Program-made: the position numbers and the translations under genes | NCBI RefSeq assembly: GCF_004168255.1 | Contig: NZ_SEWG01000001.1 | Span: 248,001-312,000, forward strand | Origin: Mucilaginibacter terrigena | GTDB lineage: Bacteria > Bacteroidota > Bacteroidia > Sphingobacteriales > Sphingobacteriaceae | Direction: 5' to 3' | DNA length: 64,000 nucleotides | Notes under the pieces: model-generated | What the model was told of the DNA's origin: nothing | Databases searched by the model: none | What the model saw: the letters and a program-made list of their open reading frames with translations, nothing else | Shown: positions 15,671 through 24,168 of the stretch, piece by piece | Numbering within the stretch: position 1 is the stretch's first letter | How the letters are laid out: each line of letters begins with the position of its first letter

Positions 15671-17065
15671 TTAGGTAGTATAACCCAGTATCTTCAATAC
15701 TTGTTTACTGTTTTGCTCTTCGCCAAACACCTCGAAGTTGAATGTCTCGTCCCTGTTCCTGCGAATGATAACGTGCTTTGGCGATGGCAGCAGGCAGTGG
15801 TGGATACCACCGTAACCACTTAATACCTCCTGGTAGGCACCTGTGTTAAAAAAGCCCAGGTATTGTACTTTGCGGGTTTTTGGCATAAACACACTGTTCA
15901 TGTGCGCTTCCTGGTTGTAGTAATCCTGCCCGTCGCAGGTGATGCCGCCAAGGTTCACACGCTCGTACTCACTATCCCAGTTGTTGATAGGCAGTAAAAT
16001 ATATTTTTGGTTAAGCGCCCAAACATCAGGCAGGTTGGTGATGAACGAACCATCCAGCATTAACCAGCGTTCGCGGTCGTTTTGCTGCTTGCGGCCCAGT
16101 ACTTTATATAGTATGCCCGAAGCTTCGGCCACGGTGTATTTACCAAACTCGGTAATAATATCAGGTTCCATGGTATCGTGCTCTGCACAGATCTCTTTGA
16201 TCCGGCTCACAATCTCGTTGATCATGTACTCGTAATCAAAATCAAACACCAGCGAATCTTTAAATGGCATCCCGCCACCAATATCCAGCGTATCTAAATG
16301 CGGGTTAATTTTTTTGAATTTGCAATAAAGCGTAACGTATTTCTCCAGCTCGTTCCAGTAATAAGGTGTATCCGAAATACCCGAGTTGATGAAAAAATGC
16401 AGCAGCTTAACGTTAAAATTAGGGTTGTTCTCTATTTTATTATGATAGAAATCGATGATATCCTCCATGCGAATACCCAGGCGCGAGGTATAGAACTGTG
16501 AGTCGGGCTGCTCCTCGGCCGCTATACGGATGCCCAGGTTGCATGGGGTATCCATTTCTACCTCGTCATCGTACAGGTTAAATTCTTCTTTATTATCCAG
16601 TACGGGGATGATGTTTGTAAAGCCATCGTGCAGCATATCAATAATGTACTGCTTGTACTGGAAGGTTTTAAAACCGTTGCAGATAACGGTAACATCCTTG
16701 CTAACCGCGCCTTTTTTCTCCAAAGCATCAATCATCGGCATATCAAAGGCCGAGGATGTTTCCAGGTGGATCTCGTTCTTCAGCGCCTCTTCAACAATGT
16801 GCTTAAAGTGCGAGCTTTTGGTGCAATAACAATACTTATAAGTACCGCGGTAATTATTTTTGATAATAGCCTGCTGAAAAAGCAGTTTGGCCTGCTGTAT
16901 TTTTTTGCTGATAATAGGCAGATAGGTAAAACGCAGGGGGGTGCCATACGTTTCTATCATTTCCATCAAATTAAGGTCGTGGAAGTATAATTCATCCTCT
17001 ATTATCTCGAAACCATCCTGTGGAAAACCAACGCTCAGATCAAGAAATTCCTGGTAACTCTGCAT
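15671..17065 (-). CDS. speA: Arginine decarboxylase, short fold-III type
   Basis: PLP enzyme converting arginine to agmatine, the entry to polyamine synthesis. The 464-residue protein has an alanine-racemase-like PLP barrel (YCTKSSHF near residue 80 supplies the PLP lysine; GGGMPF near 265 is a phosphate-binding glycine loop). A C-terminal beta domain follows (PSPKHVIIRRN). It is much shorter than the about 650-residue E. coli SpeA but is the usual size for Bacteroidota. It stands next to other arginine-related genes (ctlX, deiminase-like gene, argS). Diaminopimelate or carboxynorspermidine decarboxylase would be the alternatives. Confidence 0.85.
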   Translation of the reverse strand: MQSYQEFLDLSVGFPQDGFEIIEDELYFHDLNLMEMIETYGTPLRFTYLPIISKKIQQAKLLFQQAIIKNNYRGTYKYCYCTKSSHFKHIVEEALKNEIHLETSSAFDMPMIDALEKKGAVSKDVTVICNGFKTFQYKQYIIDMLHDGFTNIIPVLDNKEEFNLYDDEVEMDTPCNLGIRIAAEEQPDSQFYTSRLGIRMEDIIDFYHNKIENNPNFNVKLLHFFINSGISDTPYYWNELEKYVTLYCKFKKINPHLDTLDIGGGMPFKDSLVFDFDYEYMINEIVSRIKEICAEHDTMEPDIITEFGKYTVAEASGILYKVLGRKQQNDRERWLMLDGSFITNLPDVWALNQKYILLPINNWDSEYERVNLGGITCDGQDYYNQEAHMNSVFMPKTRKVQYLGFFNTGAYQEVLSGYGGIHHCLLPSPKHVIIRRNRDETFNFEVFGEEQNSKQVLKILGYTT

Positions 17066-17171
17066 TTATTAAAATTTTGGCAAAAATGTAATTTTTTAAC
17101 GGATTTTTTGCCAAAATGTTGGGGAGAAATTATAGTAGCAATGTAATTTGTTTGTGCGGAAGTATTGTGAC

Positions 17172-17215
17172 GTGTAATGTCATGGTAAGCTTGTCGAACC
17201 ATTAACCCACAAGCG
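17172..17215. repeat. Partial palindromic repeat between speA and ctlX
   Basis: The stretch around 17177-17205 reads tgtcatggtaagcttgtcga followed by accat. Its ends ATGGT/ACCAT are complementary, like the REP-type elements elsewhere in the window. The rest of 17066-17239 shows no gene; it contains the speA promoter region near 17070-17100. Confidence 0.4.
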
Positions 17216-17239
17216 AGGATGCTTGCGGTAGCAGAACCT

Positions 17240-18163
17240 CTAATCCCTAACCTCCAAATGCACTTCTGCCATCATACACCTGGCGCTGCCGCCACCGTTG
17301 GTTTCTATGGTATTGATATCTGCATAAACAAGTTTGCCATATTTTTCTAAAGAGGCCTTTTGTTCATCTGTTAATGATTTAAAAGCCGCCTGCGACATCA
17401 CTATTAAGGTTTCATCATCCGCGTTTTTTACTTCCAGCATATTGCCGGCAAAGTGGTTCATCTGGTCGAAAGTGATATCGACGATCTTTTTATTGGTTGA
17501 TGTTAGAGAGTTGGTGACTTTCTCTTTTTCAGTTGGATTTGTAATGCTATCTAAACATATCACCACGAATTTACTACCGATGGCCATCAACACATTGGTA
17601 TGGTAAATGGCTTGCCCGCTTTGGTCGAAGGCGTCAAAGGTCACCGCTTCGTAGCCTGTGTAATCACAAAAGGCTTTCAGCACTTCGGCATTTGTGCGGG
17701 GCGAGAGGCAGGCGTAGGCCATCTTGTTTTCCCTGTCTAAAACCATGCTGCCGGTGCCTTCTAAAAACTGTTGTTTTGCTTCAAACCTGCTCAGGTCAAT
17801 AACATGATTTGCTTTAAATTTATCTTCCAGTTGGCGGATAATATCCTCGCGGCGCTCCAGCCGGCGGTTTTCGGCCTGCATAGGGTACAGGAAAATGTCG
17901 CCTGTATCGTGGAAAGACACCCAGTTATTAGGGAAGATGGAATCCGGGGTATGTGGTTCTGCGGTATCATTTATTACGGTCACGTTTACGCCGTTATCGC
18001 GCAGTATCTGCACAAAACCGTCAAACTCCTGCTGTGCCTTATGCTGCACGGCCTGCTGGTCGGCATCCTGTTTCTGAAAGGCGTTGCTTTCGGCTGTTTG
18101 CACGTTAAAGCCAAACGCCACCGGGCGTATCATTAATAGGTTATTGGTCGATTGGTTGGTCAT
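17240..18163 (-). CDS. ctlX: CtlX-type citrulline/arginine hydrolase (amidinotransferase fold)
   Basis: A 307-residue guanidino-group-modifying enzyme of the CtlX family, thought to hydrolyse citrulline (ureidase). The family N-terminus NLLMIRPVAFGFN is present, LEGTGSMVLDR near residue 140 carries an acidic catalytic residue, HTNVLM near 190 a catalytic His, and GGGSARCMMAE near the C-terminus the nucleophilic Cys. I prefer ATG 18161-18163 (MTNQSTNN…). The frame extends to 18190, but those nine residues are encoded by a 28-bp direct repeat that also lies outside the gene. Paired with the following deiminase-like gene, it suggests arginine to citrulline to ornithine breakdown. Confidence 0.88.
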   Translation of the reverse strand: MTNQSTNNLLMIRPVAFGFNVQTAESNAFQKQDADQQAVQHKAQQEFDGFVQILRDNGVNVTVINDTAEPHTPDSIFPNNWVSFHDTGDIFLYPMQAENRRLERREDIIRQLEDKFKANHVIDLSRFEAKQQFLEGTGSMVLDRENKMAYACLSPRTNAEVLKAFCDYTGYEAVTFDAFDQSGQAIYHTNVLMAIGSKFVVICLDSITNPTEKEKVTNSLTSTNKKIVDITFDQMNHFAGNMLEVKNADDETLIVMSQAAFKSLTDEQKASLEKYGKLVYADINTIETNGGGSARCMMAEVHLEVRD

Positions 18164-18225
18164 TGGGTCATTTGCTGCGCTGTCATTCACTTTGTTGTCA
18201 TTGGGTCATTTGCTGCGCTGTCATT
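18160..18225. repeat. 28-bp direct repeat at the 5' edge of ctlX
   Basis: TCATTGGGTCATTTGCTGCG plus CTGTCATT occurs perfectly at 18160-18187 and again at 18198-18225, a period of 38 bp. Degenerate tcattg/caatga words continue to 18280, where the complementary caatgactcaatgacctaat lets the whole block fold. The first copy overlaps the possible start codons of ctlX. Confidence 0.75.
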
Positions 18226-18280
18226 GAGTCATTGGTTAAGTTCATCAGGCCAATGACTCAATGACCTAATGACACAATGA

Positions 18281-19726
18281 CTAAAAAACGCTATCGCGTT
18301 TTAAAGGCATACTCATACAATGGAAACCACCGCGGGCACGCGAAAGCTCGGCCGATGGCATTAGTATCAGGGTGTCCTTCATTTTTTGCGGGTCGATCTC
18401 GCCGGTTTCAAATTTGGGTAACAGGTCGGTAACATGGATAACGTTGAAACCGCTTTGTTTAAAGGCCTCAACAGTTTTATCGTTACGGTCGTAACCCAGT
18501 ACCACGCCATCCTTTAGGGCAAGCAGGTTGCAGCTATCGGTCCATTGCTCGCGGGCATCAAAGGGGAACTCATCGTTACCCGAATAGATGAATTTGGTAG
18601 GCTCGGTGCTTTCCAGGTCCTTCTGGCTAATGTTATCCAGCAGGGCTTCCAGCGTATCAAAGGTTTTTGGCTTTTTACCTTTTCTGAATTGTACTATCTC
18701 GGGTTTGTCCTTATTCTTTTTATCGGCAAACCAGGCTATAGGTTCATTTTGCGATTGCTCGGTTTCGGTAATGGTTAACGACCGCAGCAGCACCCACATA
18801 TTGCGTTTTACCTGCGTAAAAACGGTATCAATGTGCATGTAATCGCGCTTATGCGGTATTTTTACTATCGTTATCTTACTCACCACATCGTTCTCGAACA
18901 ATAGTTTTATCGCCTCGTTAGCACCGCTGATAGAAGTACGCTCGCTGCAGCCTATGATCAAATGCTGCGGACTAACCATCATCACATCCCCGCCTTCCAG
19001 CGTGGTTTTTTCTTCGTTTACTTCGCCGGGGCGCAAAAAGTGCTGCTTATTTTCCGAGATCTCGATGATGTTGTTGCGATAAGCCTCAAACATCGGGTGG
19101 TTGAAAAAGATGTAACGCATCAGCAAGGTCTCGCGCGAGCGGGCCTTTTTAGCGGGTTTGTTCAGTAAAATATGGTTGTTGATGGCAATGCCCAGGTCGC
19201 GCGAAAATATCAGGTTGGGGATAGGGGCGAAGATCATGGTATCATCATCCAGCGAACCGGAGATGAAAATCTTGGCAAGTTCAATTGGGGCGGTATCTAT
19301 CAGCTGCAATTGCAGGCGGTAGTTACAGCTTTCGATAGCACAAACGGCTGCCACCAGTTTCTTGCGGATATCGTCCTTTTGCAATATATCGCCCAGCAGG
19401 GTCTGGATCTCAATTACCTTGGTGGAATTATGAAAAGCGGCATTATCAGGCTTAAAAAAATCGCGTTTGGTTTCGGCACTGTCTATCTCGCTCAGCTTGC
19501 CCTTTATTTTGGCCGGGTCTAAAAAGTACATCAGTAATTTAATGTAGTAATCGTACTCCTTGCGGCGCATGGTATCCAGGTGCACAATATCCTCAAAAAG
19601 CCAGTCCTGCGCTTTGGAAGGTACTACTTTGCCCAGCCCGCTATCGGGGCTGTGCACCAAAAGTACGCGCAGGTTGCCAATCTCAGATGTTACATCTATC
19701 TTAAAATCTTGGTCAGTAAGTGTCAT
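18281..19726 (-). CDS. Arginine deiminase-like protein
   Basis: A 481-residue protein of the guanidino-modifying superfamily, resembling arginine deiminase (arginine to citrulline and ammonia) but longer than the usual about 410 residues. Visible catalytic elements: the acidic LEGGDVMMVSP near residue 235, the histidine context HIDTVFTQV near 300 and the nucleophile Cys in GGFHCMSMP near the end. It is followed at 118 bp by ctlX on the same strand and preceded by a 590-bp repeat-rich spacer. The specific substrate is not proved by sequence. Confidence 0.8.
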   Translation of the reverse strand: MTLTDQDFKIDVTSEIGNLRVLLVHSPDSGLGKVVPSKAQDWLFEDIVHLDTMRRKEYDYYIKLLMYFLDPAKIKGKLSEIDSAETKRDFFKPDNAAFHNSTKVIEIQTLLGDILQKDDIRKKLVAAVCAIESCNYRLQLQLIDTAPIELAKIFISGSLDDDTMIFAPIPNLIFSRDLGIAINNHILLNKPAKKARSRETLLMRYIFFNHPMFEAYRNNIIEISENKQHFLRPGEVNEEKTTLEGGDVMMVSPQHLIIGCSERTSISGANEAIKLLFENDVVSKITIVKIPHKRDYMHIDTVFTQVKRNMWVLLRSLTITETEQSQNEPIAWFADKKNKDKPEIVQFRKGKKPKTFDTLEALLDNISQKDLESTEPTKFIYSGNDEFPFDAREQWTDSCNLLALKDGVVLGYDRNDKTVEAFKQSGFNVIHVTDLLPKFETGEIDPQKMKDTLILMPSAELSRARGGFHCMSMPLKRDSVF

Positions 19727-19767
19727 AAATGGTTATAAAGAAGCAACAAAGCTATTGTTTTTTAGCG

Positions 19768-20297
19768 TGGGTTCATAGTTGATAGTTCATGGATGATAGT
19801 TGGCGCTTTACAGCTTTTGAAATAGCAACAATTATACAGGTGTCCCACTAAATATTACACAACGCGGGACACTTATATAAAACATTAATAATCAATTATT
19901 TACGATTTTATAAAGATCAATTTTTACCTCAAGTAAAACTTCATCATTTAAATATTAAATATCTATAAATAAACATTTTATGGTATTTTCATAGTGTGTC
20001 CCACTCGTTTCTGAATGGGACGGAATGGGACACCCCCTGATTTTAGATTTTAGAATTACGATTTTGGATTTACAGAGCACTTTAAAGCCCAATCCGTCCT
20101 GAAAAAGTTTACACTTTTGGTTGTAATACTGTGTTGATTTACACTTCTTTATTTCACCACAAAGCTCATTAAGACTTGCGTGGTATTTAACACCAAGGTC
20201 ACAAAGAAAGCTTCGTAGCCTTGTGTGTTCCCCTCTGTGCACCTTGTGGTTAATCGCCCAATCAAATTCTATGAACTATCAACTATCAACCACCAAC
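19768..20297. repeat. Mosaic repeat region between deiminase-like gene and argS
   Basis: A 530-bp gene-free block. It is bounded by inverted copies of gttcatagttgatagttcat (19770-19790) and atgaactatcaactatcaac (20272-20291). Inside are two GTGTCCC/GGGACAC inverted repeats, a gattttagattttagaatta word near 20038, and a degenerate palindrome ttcaccacaaag (about 20153) to cttgtggttaatc (about 20243). A 95-codon reading frame on the - strand crosses all of these repeats and looks spurious. Confidence 0.6.
19840..20033. repeat. Two GTGTCCCA-type inverted repeats
   Basis: GTGTCCC (19840-19846) pairs with GGGACAC (19866-19872), and GTGTCCCA (19996-20003) pairs with TGGGACAC (20026-20033). The second unit contains the direct repeat GAATGGGAC twice (20014-20022 and 20023-20031 region). 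The two units share the same arm sequence but not their loops, as expected for a dispersed structured element or paired operators. Confidence 0.6.
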
Positions 20298-20317
20298 TTA
20301 TTTATTAATTTTGCGCG

Positions 20318-22087
20318 ATGGATTTTATTATTGAGGCTGTTGTTAAGGCCGTTAAGGATTTATACCAAACCGATATTGCCGCTAAAGATGTAAACCTGCA
20401 GGATACCCGCAAGGAGTTTGAAGGGCAGGTTACCCTGGTTACGTTCCCATATACCAAAGTATCGCGCAAGGGCCCGGAGCAAACCGGCGCCGAAATTGGC
20501 GAATATCTGCAAAAAGCTTTACCCGAAATTGCCGCTTTTAACGTTGTTAAAGGCTTTTTAAATATATCCATTGCCGATAGTTACTGGCTGGACCAGCTTC
20601 GTACTGATATCCTGTCGGATGATTTCGCGGCAGCAAAACAAAACGGAAAAAGGGTGATGGTGGAGTATTCATCGCCAAATACCAACAAGCCATTGCACCT
20701 GGGGCACATCCGTAACAACCTGTTAGGTTTTTCGCTGTCAGAGATATTGGCCGCGGCAGGTTACGATGTAGTGAAAGCCAACCTGGTAAACGACAGGGGT
20801 ATCCACATTTGTAAAAGCATGGTGGCCTGGCGCGAGTTTGGCCAGGGCGAAACACCCGAAAGCAGCGGCTTAAAAGGCGACCACCTTGCCGGTAAATATT
20901 ACGTTTGGTTTGATAAGGCGTATAAGCAACAGATACAGGAACTGGTTGAAGAAGGCCAGACGGAAGATGAAGCCAAAAAGAATGCACCGCTGATCAAAGA
21001 AGCGCAGGAAATGCTTTTGCAATGGGAGGCAGGCGACGAGGCGGTTATCAGCCTGTGGAAAACCATGAACGGCTGGGTTTACGATGGTTTTAATGTTACC
21101 TACAAAACCCTTGGCGTAAGCTTTGATAAATACTATTACGAAAGCAACACCTACTTATTAGGTAAGGATATTGTGGAGGAAGGCCTTGCAAAAGGTGTTT
21201 TCTTTAAAAAGGAAGATGGCTCGGTTTGGATAGACCTTACAGAAGATGGCCTCGACCAGAAACTGGTGCTGCGGGCCGATGGTACATCGGTTTACATTAC
21301 CCAGGATTTGGGTACCGCCCAGTTAAAATACGACGATTTTAAAATGGATGAGTCCATTTACGTAGTTGGTAACGAGCAGGATTATCACTTTAAGGTGCTT
21401 TTCCTCATCCTGCAAAAGCTTGGTAAAAGCTGGGCGCAGGGCTTGTACCACTTATCCTATGGTATGGTCGACCTGCCATCGGGTAAAATGAAAAGCCGCG
21501 AAGGCACGGTGGTTGATGCCGACGACCTGATGGCCGATATGTTTGGCACTGCTAAAGAAACTACCGAAGCTATGGGTAAGGTAGATGGCTTTACCGACGA
21601 AGACAAAAACAAGCTGTACCGTACCATTGGTATGGGCGCTTTAAAATACTTTTTGCTGAAAGTTGACCCTAAGAAACGCCTGCTGTTCGACCCTAAGGAA
21701 TCGATAGACTTCCAGGGGCATACAGGGCCGTTCATCCAGTACACCCATGCCCGTATTAAATCTGTACTGAGCAGGGCTAATTATACGGCCGAGGGCAGCG
21801 CAAACGATGTGGCCGAACTGGATGACATAGAGCGCGACCTGATCGTAACCCTTACCAAATTCCCGCAAACTATACAGGAAGCAGCCGCGAACCACAGCCC
21901 TGCGCTGATAGCCAACTATGTGTACGAACTTGCTAAAAACTATAACAAGTTTTACCACGAAAAATCTATCATGCAGGCCGAGGAAGAACGGTTAAAGCAA
22001 TTCCGCCTGCAGCTATCCGCCGCATCGGCAAAAGTCATCAGCAAAGCCATGGGGCTGCTGGGGATAGATGTACCGGAAAGGATGTAG
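20318..22087 (+). CDS. argS: Arginyl-tRNA synthetase
   Basis: Class I synthetase charging tRNA-Arg. The 589-residue protein has an N-terminal Add1 domain (about 1-105), the HIGH-type signature NKPLHLGHIRNN near residue 125, the KMSKS-region counterpart SGKMKSREGTVV near 390 and a C-terminal anticodon-binding helical domain ending GIDVPERM. Length and motifs are normal. The start ATG 20318-20320 follows an AT-rich upstream stretch. Neighbouring genes on the other strand also act on arginine, but argS is transcribed divergently. Confidence 0.96.
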   Translation: MDFIIEAVVKAVKDLYQTDIAAKDVNLQDTRKEFEGQVTLVTFPYTKVSRKGPEQTGAEIGEYLQKALPEIAAFNVVKGFLNISIADSYWLDQLRTDILSDDFAAAKQNGKRVMVEYSSPNTNKPLHLGHIRNNLLGFSLSEILAAAGYDVVKANLVNDRGIHICKSMVAWREFGQGETPESSGLKGDHLAGKYYVWFDKAYKQQIQELVEEGQTEDEAKKNAPLIKEAQEMLLQWEAGDEAVISLWKTMNGWVYDGFNVTYKTLGVSFDKYYYESNTYLLGKDIVEEGLAKGVFFKKEDGSVWIDLTEDGLDQKLVLRADGTSVYITQDLGTAQLKYDDFKMDESIYVVGNEQDYHFKVLFLILQKLGKSWAQGLYHLSYGMVDLPSGKMKSREGTVVDADDLMADMFGTAKETTEAMGKVDGFTDEDKNKLYRTIGMGALKYFLLKVDPKKRLLFDPKESIDFQGHTGPFIQYTHARIKSVLSRANYTAEGSANDVAELDDIERDLIVTLTKFPQTIQEAAANHSPALIANYVYELAKNYNKFYHEKSIMQAEEERLKQFRLQLSAASAKVISKAMGLLGIDVPERM

Positions 22088-22128
22088 TTAGTAGAGAAGC
22101 AAGAAAACAAGACATAAGATTCAAGATA

Positions 22129-22160
22129 AAAGCCCTTAGTACTTTGCTAAGGGCTTTTTT
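22129..22160 (+). terminator. Intrinsic terminator of argS
   Basis: AAGCCCTTAG, a 7-nt loop, CTAAGGGCTT, then a T-tract to 22160. It lies 42 bp after the argS stop. Outer words agaagcaagaaaacaagaca and tgtctcttgcttct form a weaker outer inverted repeat around it. Confidence 0.88.
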
Positions 22161-22202
22161 CATCTTGTCTCTTGCTTCTAATTGTCTTGTCTCTCTTAAA
22201 GA

Positions 22203-22496
22203 CTACCTCCAATGCCCTTTTCGCCAGGCGTAGCCCCTTGACGTATGTACCCAGCTGCCTTGTACATAAACCCGGTTAGCACGCGGGCGTACATAATAAC
22301 CATTACGATATACGTACCTGTTACCACGGTAAATCCATTCGCCGGGTACCCAGTAGGCATTTGCATATGGTGCAACAGGCCTTGCATAAACCGGTTCTAC
22401 GGGCTGGTCGGCAACGTATGTTTCACTTGCACACGATGACAGGAACAGCGACCCCGCTATTGCAGCTATCATCCCAAATTTTGATAGTGTTTTCAT
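22203..22496 (-). CDS. Small YXWGXW-type lipoprotein
   Basis: 97 residues. A lipoprotein signal with lipobox LSSC (residues 19-22) predicts a lipid-anchored envelope protein. The mature part is rich in aromatic and basic residues with repeated motifs such as YWVPGEWIYRGNRYVYRNGYYV and VYVQGSWVHTSRGYAWRKGHW-like units (aromatic-x-x-G-x-W), typical of YXWGXW-repeat proteins. Function of the family is unknown. Stands alone. Confidence 0.8.
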   Translation of the reverse strand: MKTLSKFGMIAAIAGSLFLSSCASETYVADQPVEPVYARPVAPYANAYWVPGEWIYRGNRYVYRNGYYVRPRANRVYVQGSWVHTSRGYAWRKGHWR

Positions 22497-22556
22497 CTGT
22501 ATTTGTTTTTGGTAGATATATATGACAGATGAGAAAAAGAAAGGTTTAAAAGAGCC

Positions 22557-22680
22557 CCAAGCCCCCCAGCCCCCTAAGGGGGAGCTTTAAAAACCTAAAG
22601 CCCGACTTGTTCTGCAAGTCGGGCTTGTTTAAATTTTGTTTCCCCTTTAGGGGGTTAGGGGGCATCGGCTGGGGGGGCTT
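22557..22680. repeat. Long nested palindrome with terminator hairpin
   Basis: The outer arms agccccccagccccctaagg and the later tagggggttagggggcatcg to gctgggggggct are complementary. They enclose a perfect 12-bp hairpin AAGCCCGACTTG/CAAGTCGGGCTT (22599-22626) flanked by T-rich sequence. The hairpin can terminate the SRPBCC gene on the - strand. The outer CT-rich arms belong to a dispersed repeat type. Confidence 0.65.
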
Positions 22681-22681
22681 T

Positions 22682-23128
22682 CTATCGTTCAAGCACCGCT
22701 TCCAGCCTGTCGAAGTTCTCTTCGTTGGCGGGGATACAGATGTGTTTTACCTTTTCAAAAAGGTCAGCCGTTTCAAACTCCTGTTCAAAAATAAGTTTGG
22801 TTTGATTACCCGCAGGTTCAAATGTGGCAGTGAGCGTAAAAATTGGCGCGTTTACATGGTTTAGAATGATCCTGTTGAGGCCAACTTCTACAAATACGCT
22901 TTCATTTGGATAGTCGGCGCCGGTAGGGCCGTGCATGGTGAATTTCCAGTTGCCGCCCGGCACCGGGTTAAATTCGTGAAAGGTGTTGCTGAACCCTTTT
23001 GGTCCCCACCATTTGGCCAGCTTATCGGGGTCTGTCCAGGCATCAAACATCTTTTCGGCAGTTGTATCGAATACCCTTATAGATGTTACTGTGCGGTCGT
23101 TAGCGTTGTTTGGGGTTTCGTTTTCCAT
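22682..23128 (-). CDS. SRPBCC (AHSA1-like) family protein
   Basis: 148 residues, START-like hydrophobic-pocket fold of the AHSA1/CalC type. The family hallmark TAEKMFDAWTDPDKLAKWWGP is recognisable near residues 22-42 as W-T-D-P then W-W-G-P. FEPAGNQTKLIFEQEF near residue 105 is the typical late strand. Ligand and role are unknown; such proteins may bind small lipids or act as Hsp90 co-chaperone-like factors. It stands alone between palindromic repeats. Confidence 0.85.
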   Translation of the reverse strand: MENETPNNANDRTVTSIRVFDTTAEKMFDAWTDPDKLAKWWGPKGFSNTFHEFNPVPGGNWKFTMHGPTGADYPNESVFVEVGLNRIILNHVNAPIFTLTATFEPAGNQTKLIFEQEFETADLFEKVKHICIPANEENFDRLEAVLER

Positions 23129-23146
23129 AGTGTTATTATTTAAACC

Positions 23147-23228
23147 TTGTCATCCTGAGCGATAGCGAAAGATCTGTCGGCTACACGCAAATCGGCGATT
23201 AGATGCTTCACTACGTTCAGCATGACAA
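23147..23228. repeat. Palindromic intergenic element (TTGTCATCCTGA family)
   Basis: TTGTCATCCTGAGCG (23147-23161) and CGTTCAGCATGACAA (23214-23228) are complementary at 13 of 15 positions. A shortened copy (gattagatgcttcactatcg then ttcagcatgacaa) lies at about 55059-55092. It lies between the SRPBCC gene and the hydroxyacyl-CoA dehydrogenase gene. Confidence 0.65.
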
Positions 23229-23235
23229 TTTGATG

Positions 23236-24123
23236 TTAAGCAAACTTCTCCGCCACAACCAGATCTTTACTGCCTGCTGTATATTTATAAAATCCGCTGC
23301 CACTTTTAACACCCAGGTGCCCGGCGGTAACCATATTTACCAATAGCGGGCATGGGGCATATTTAGGGTTGCCAAAGCCGTTGTGCAGCACTTTAAGTAT
23401 CGCCAGGCAAACATCCAAACCAATAAAATCGGCCAGTTGCAACGGGCCCATCGGGTGGGCCATACCCAATTTCATCACCGTATCGATCTCGTGCACGCCG
23501 GCAACGCCTTCAAACAATGTGTATATGGCCTCGTTTATCATCGGCATTAATATACGGTTGGCCACAAAGCCGGGGTAATCGTTCACCTCAACAGGGTCTT
23601 TACCCAGCTTGCGCGATAGTTCCATAATGGTGTTGGTCACTTCGTCGGTAGTAGCATACCCGCGTATCACCTCCACCAGTTTCATAATAGGTACCGGGTT
23701 CATAAAGTGCATACCGATAACATTAGCCGGGTTAGCGGTGGCCGCCGCAATTTCGGTAATGGAAATAGACGAGGTATTCGACGCCAGGATCACATCGCTT
23801 TTGCAAATCTCGCTGAGCTGTTTAAACAGTTTCAGCTTTATCTCGCGGTTTTCGGTGGCTGCTTCTACTACCAGGTCGGCATTGGCGGCGCCTTCCTTCA
23901 CATCTGTATAGGTTTTAATATTGCCCAGGGTAGTGGTTTTAGCGGCTTCGTCAATTGCGCCTTTTTTGATCTGGCGGTCCAGGTTTCCGGCAATGGTTTG
24001 CAGTGCCTTTTGCAGGGCGCTGTCGCTGATATCAACAAGTGATACATTAAACCCATTTTGCGCGAAGGTATGGGCGATGCCGTTACCCATAGTACCCGAG
24101 CCTATAATTGAAATATTCTTCAT
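23236..24123 (-). CDS. 3-hydroxybutyryl-CoA dehydrogenase family protein
   Basis: 295 residues, NAD-dependent oxidation of (S)-3-hydroxyacyl-CoA (or the reverse reduction). The Rossmann motif IIGSGTMGNGIA is at residues 6-17. The substrate/catalytic contexts SNTSSISITEI (about 117) and GMHFMNPVPIMKLVE (about 140) are present, and the C-terminal dimerisation domain holds PMGPLQLADFIGLD. Stand-alone form without a fused enoyl-CoA hydratase. It begins 45 bp after bioD on the same strand and may be co-transcribed, though the pathways are not obviously linked. Confidence 0.92.
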   Translation of the reverse strand: MKNISIIGSGTMGNGIAHTFAQNGFNVSLVDISDSALQKALQTIAGNLDRQIKKGAIDEAAKTTTLGNIKTYTDVKEGAANADLVVEAATENREIKLKLFKQLSEICKSDVILASNTSSISITEIAAATANPANVIGMHFMNPVPIMKLVEVIRGYATTDEVTNTIMELSRKLGKDPVEVNDYPGFVANRILMPMINEAIYTLFEGVAGVHEIDTVMKLGMAHPMGPLQLADFIGLDVCLAILKVLHNGFGNPKYAPCPLLVNMVTAGHLGVKSGSGFYKYTAGSKDLVVAEKFA

Positions 24124-24168
24124 ATATAATTGGTTGGTATTTCCGTTGGATTGGAAAACGGCTGCAAA

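Noticed and set aside
19955..20242. A 95-codon frame on the - strand before argS
   Set aside because: It runs through several dispersed repeats and has no protein-like character.
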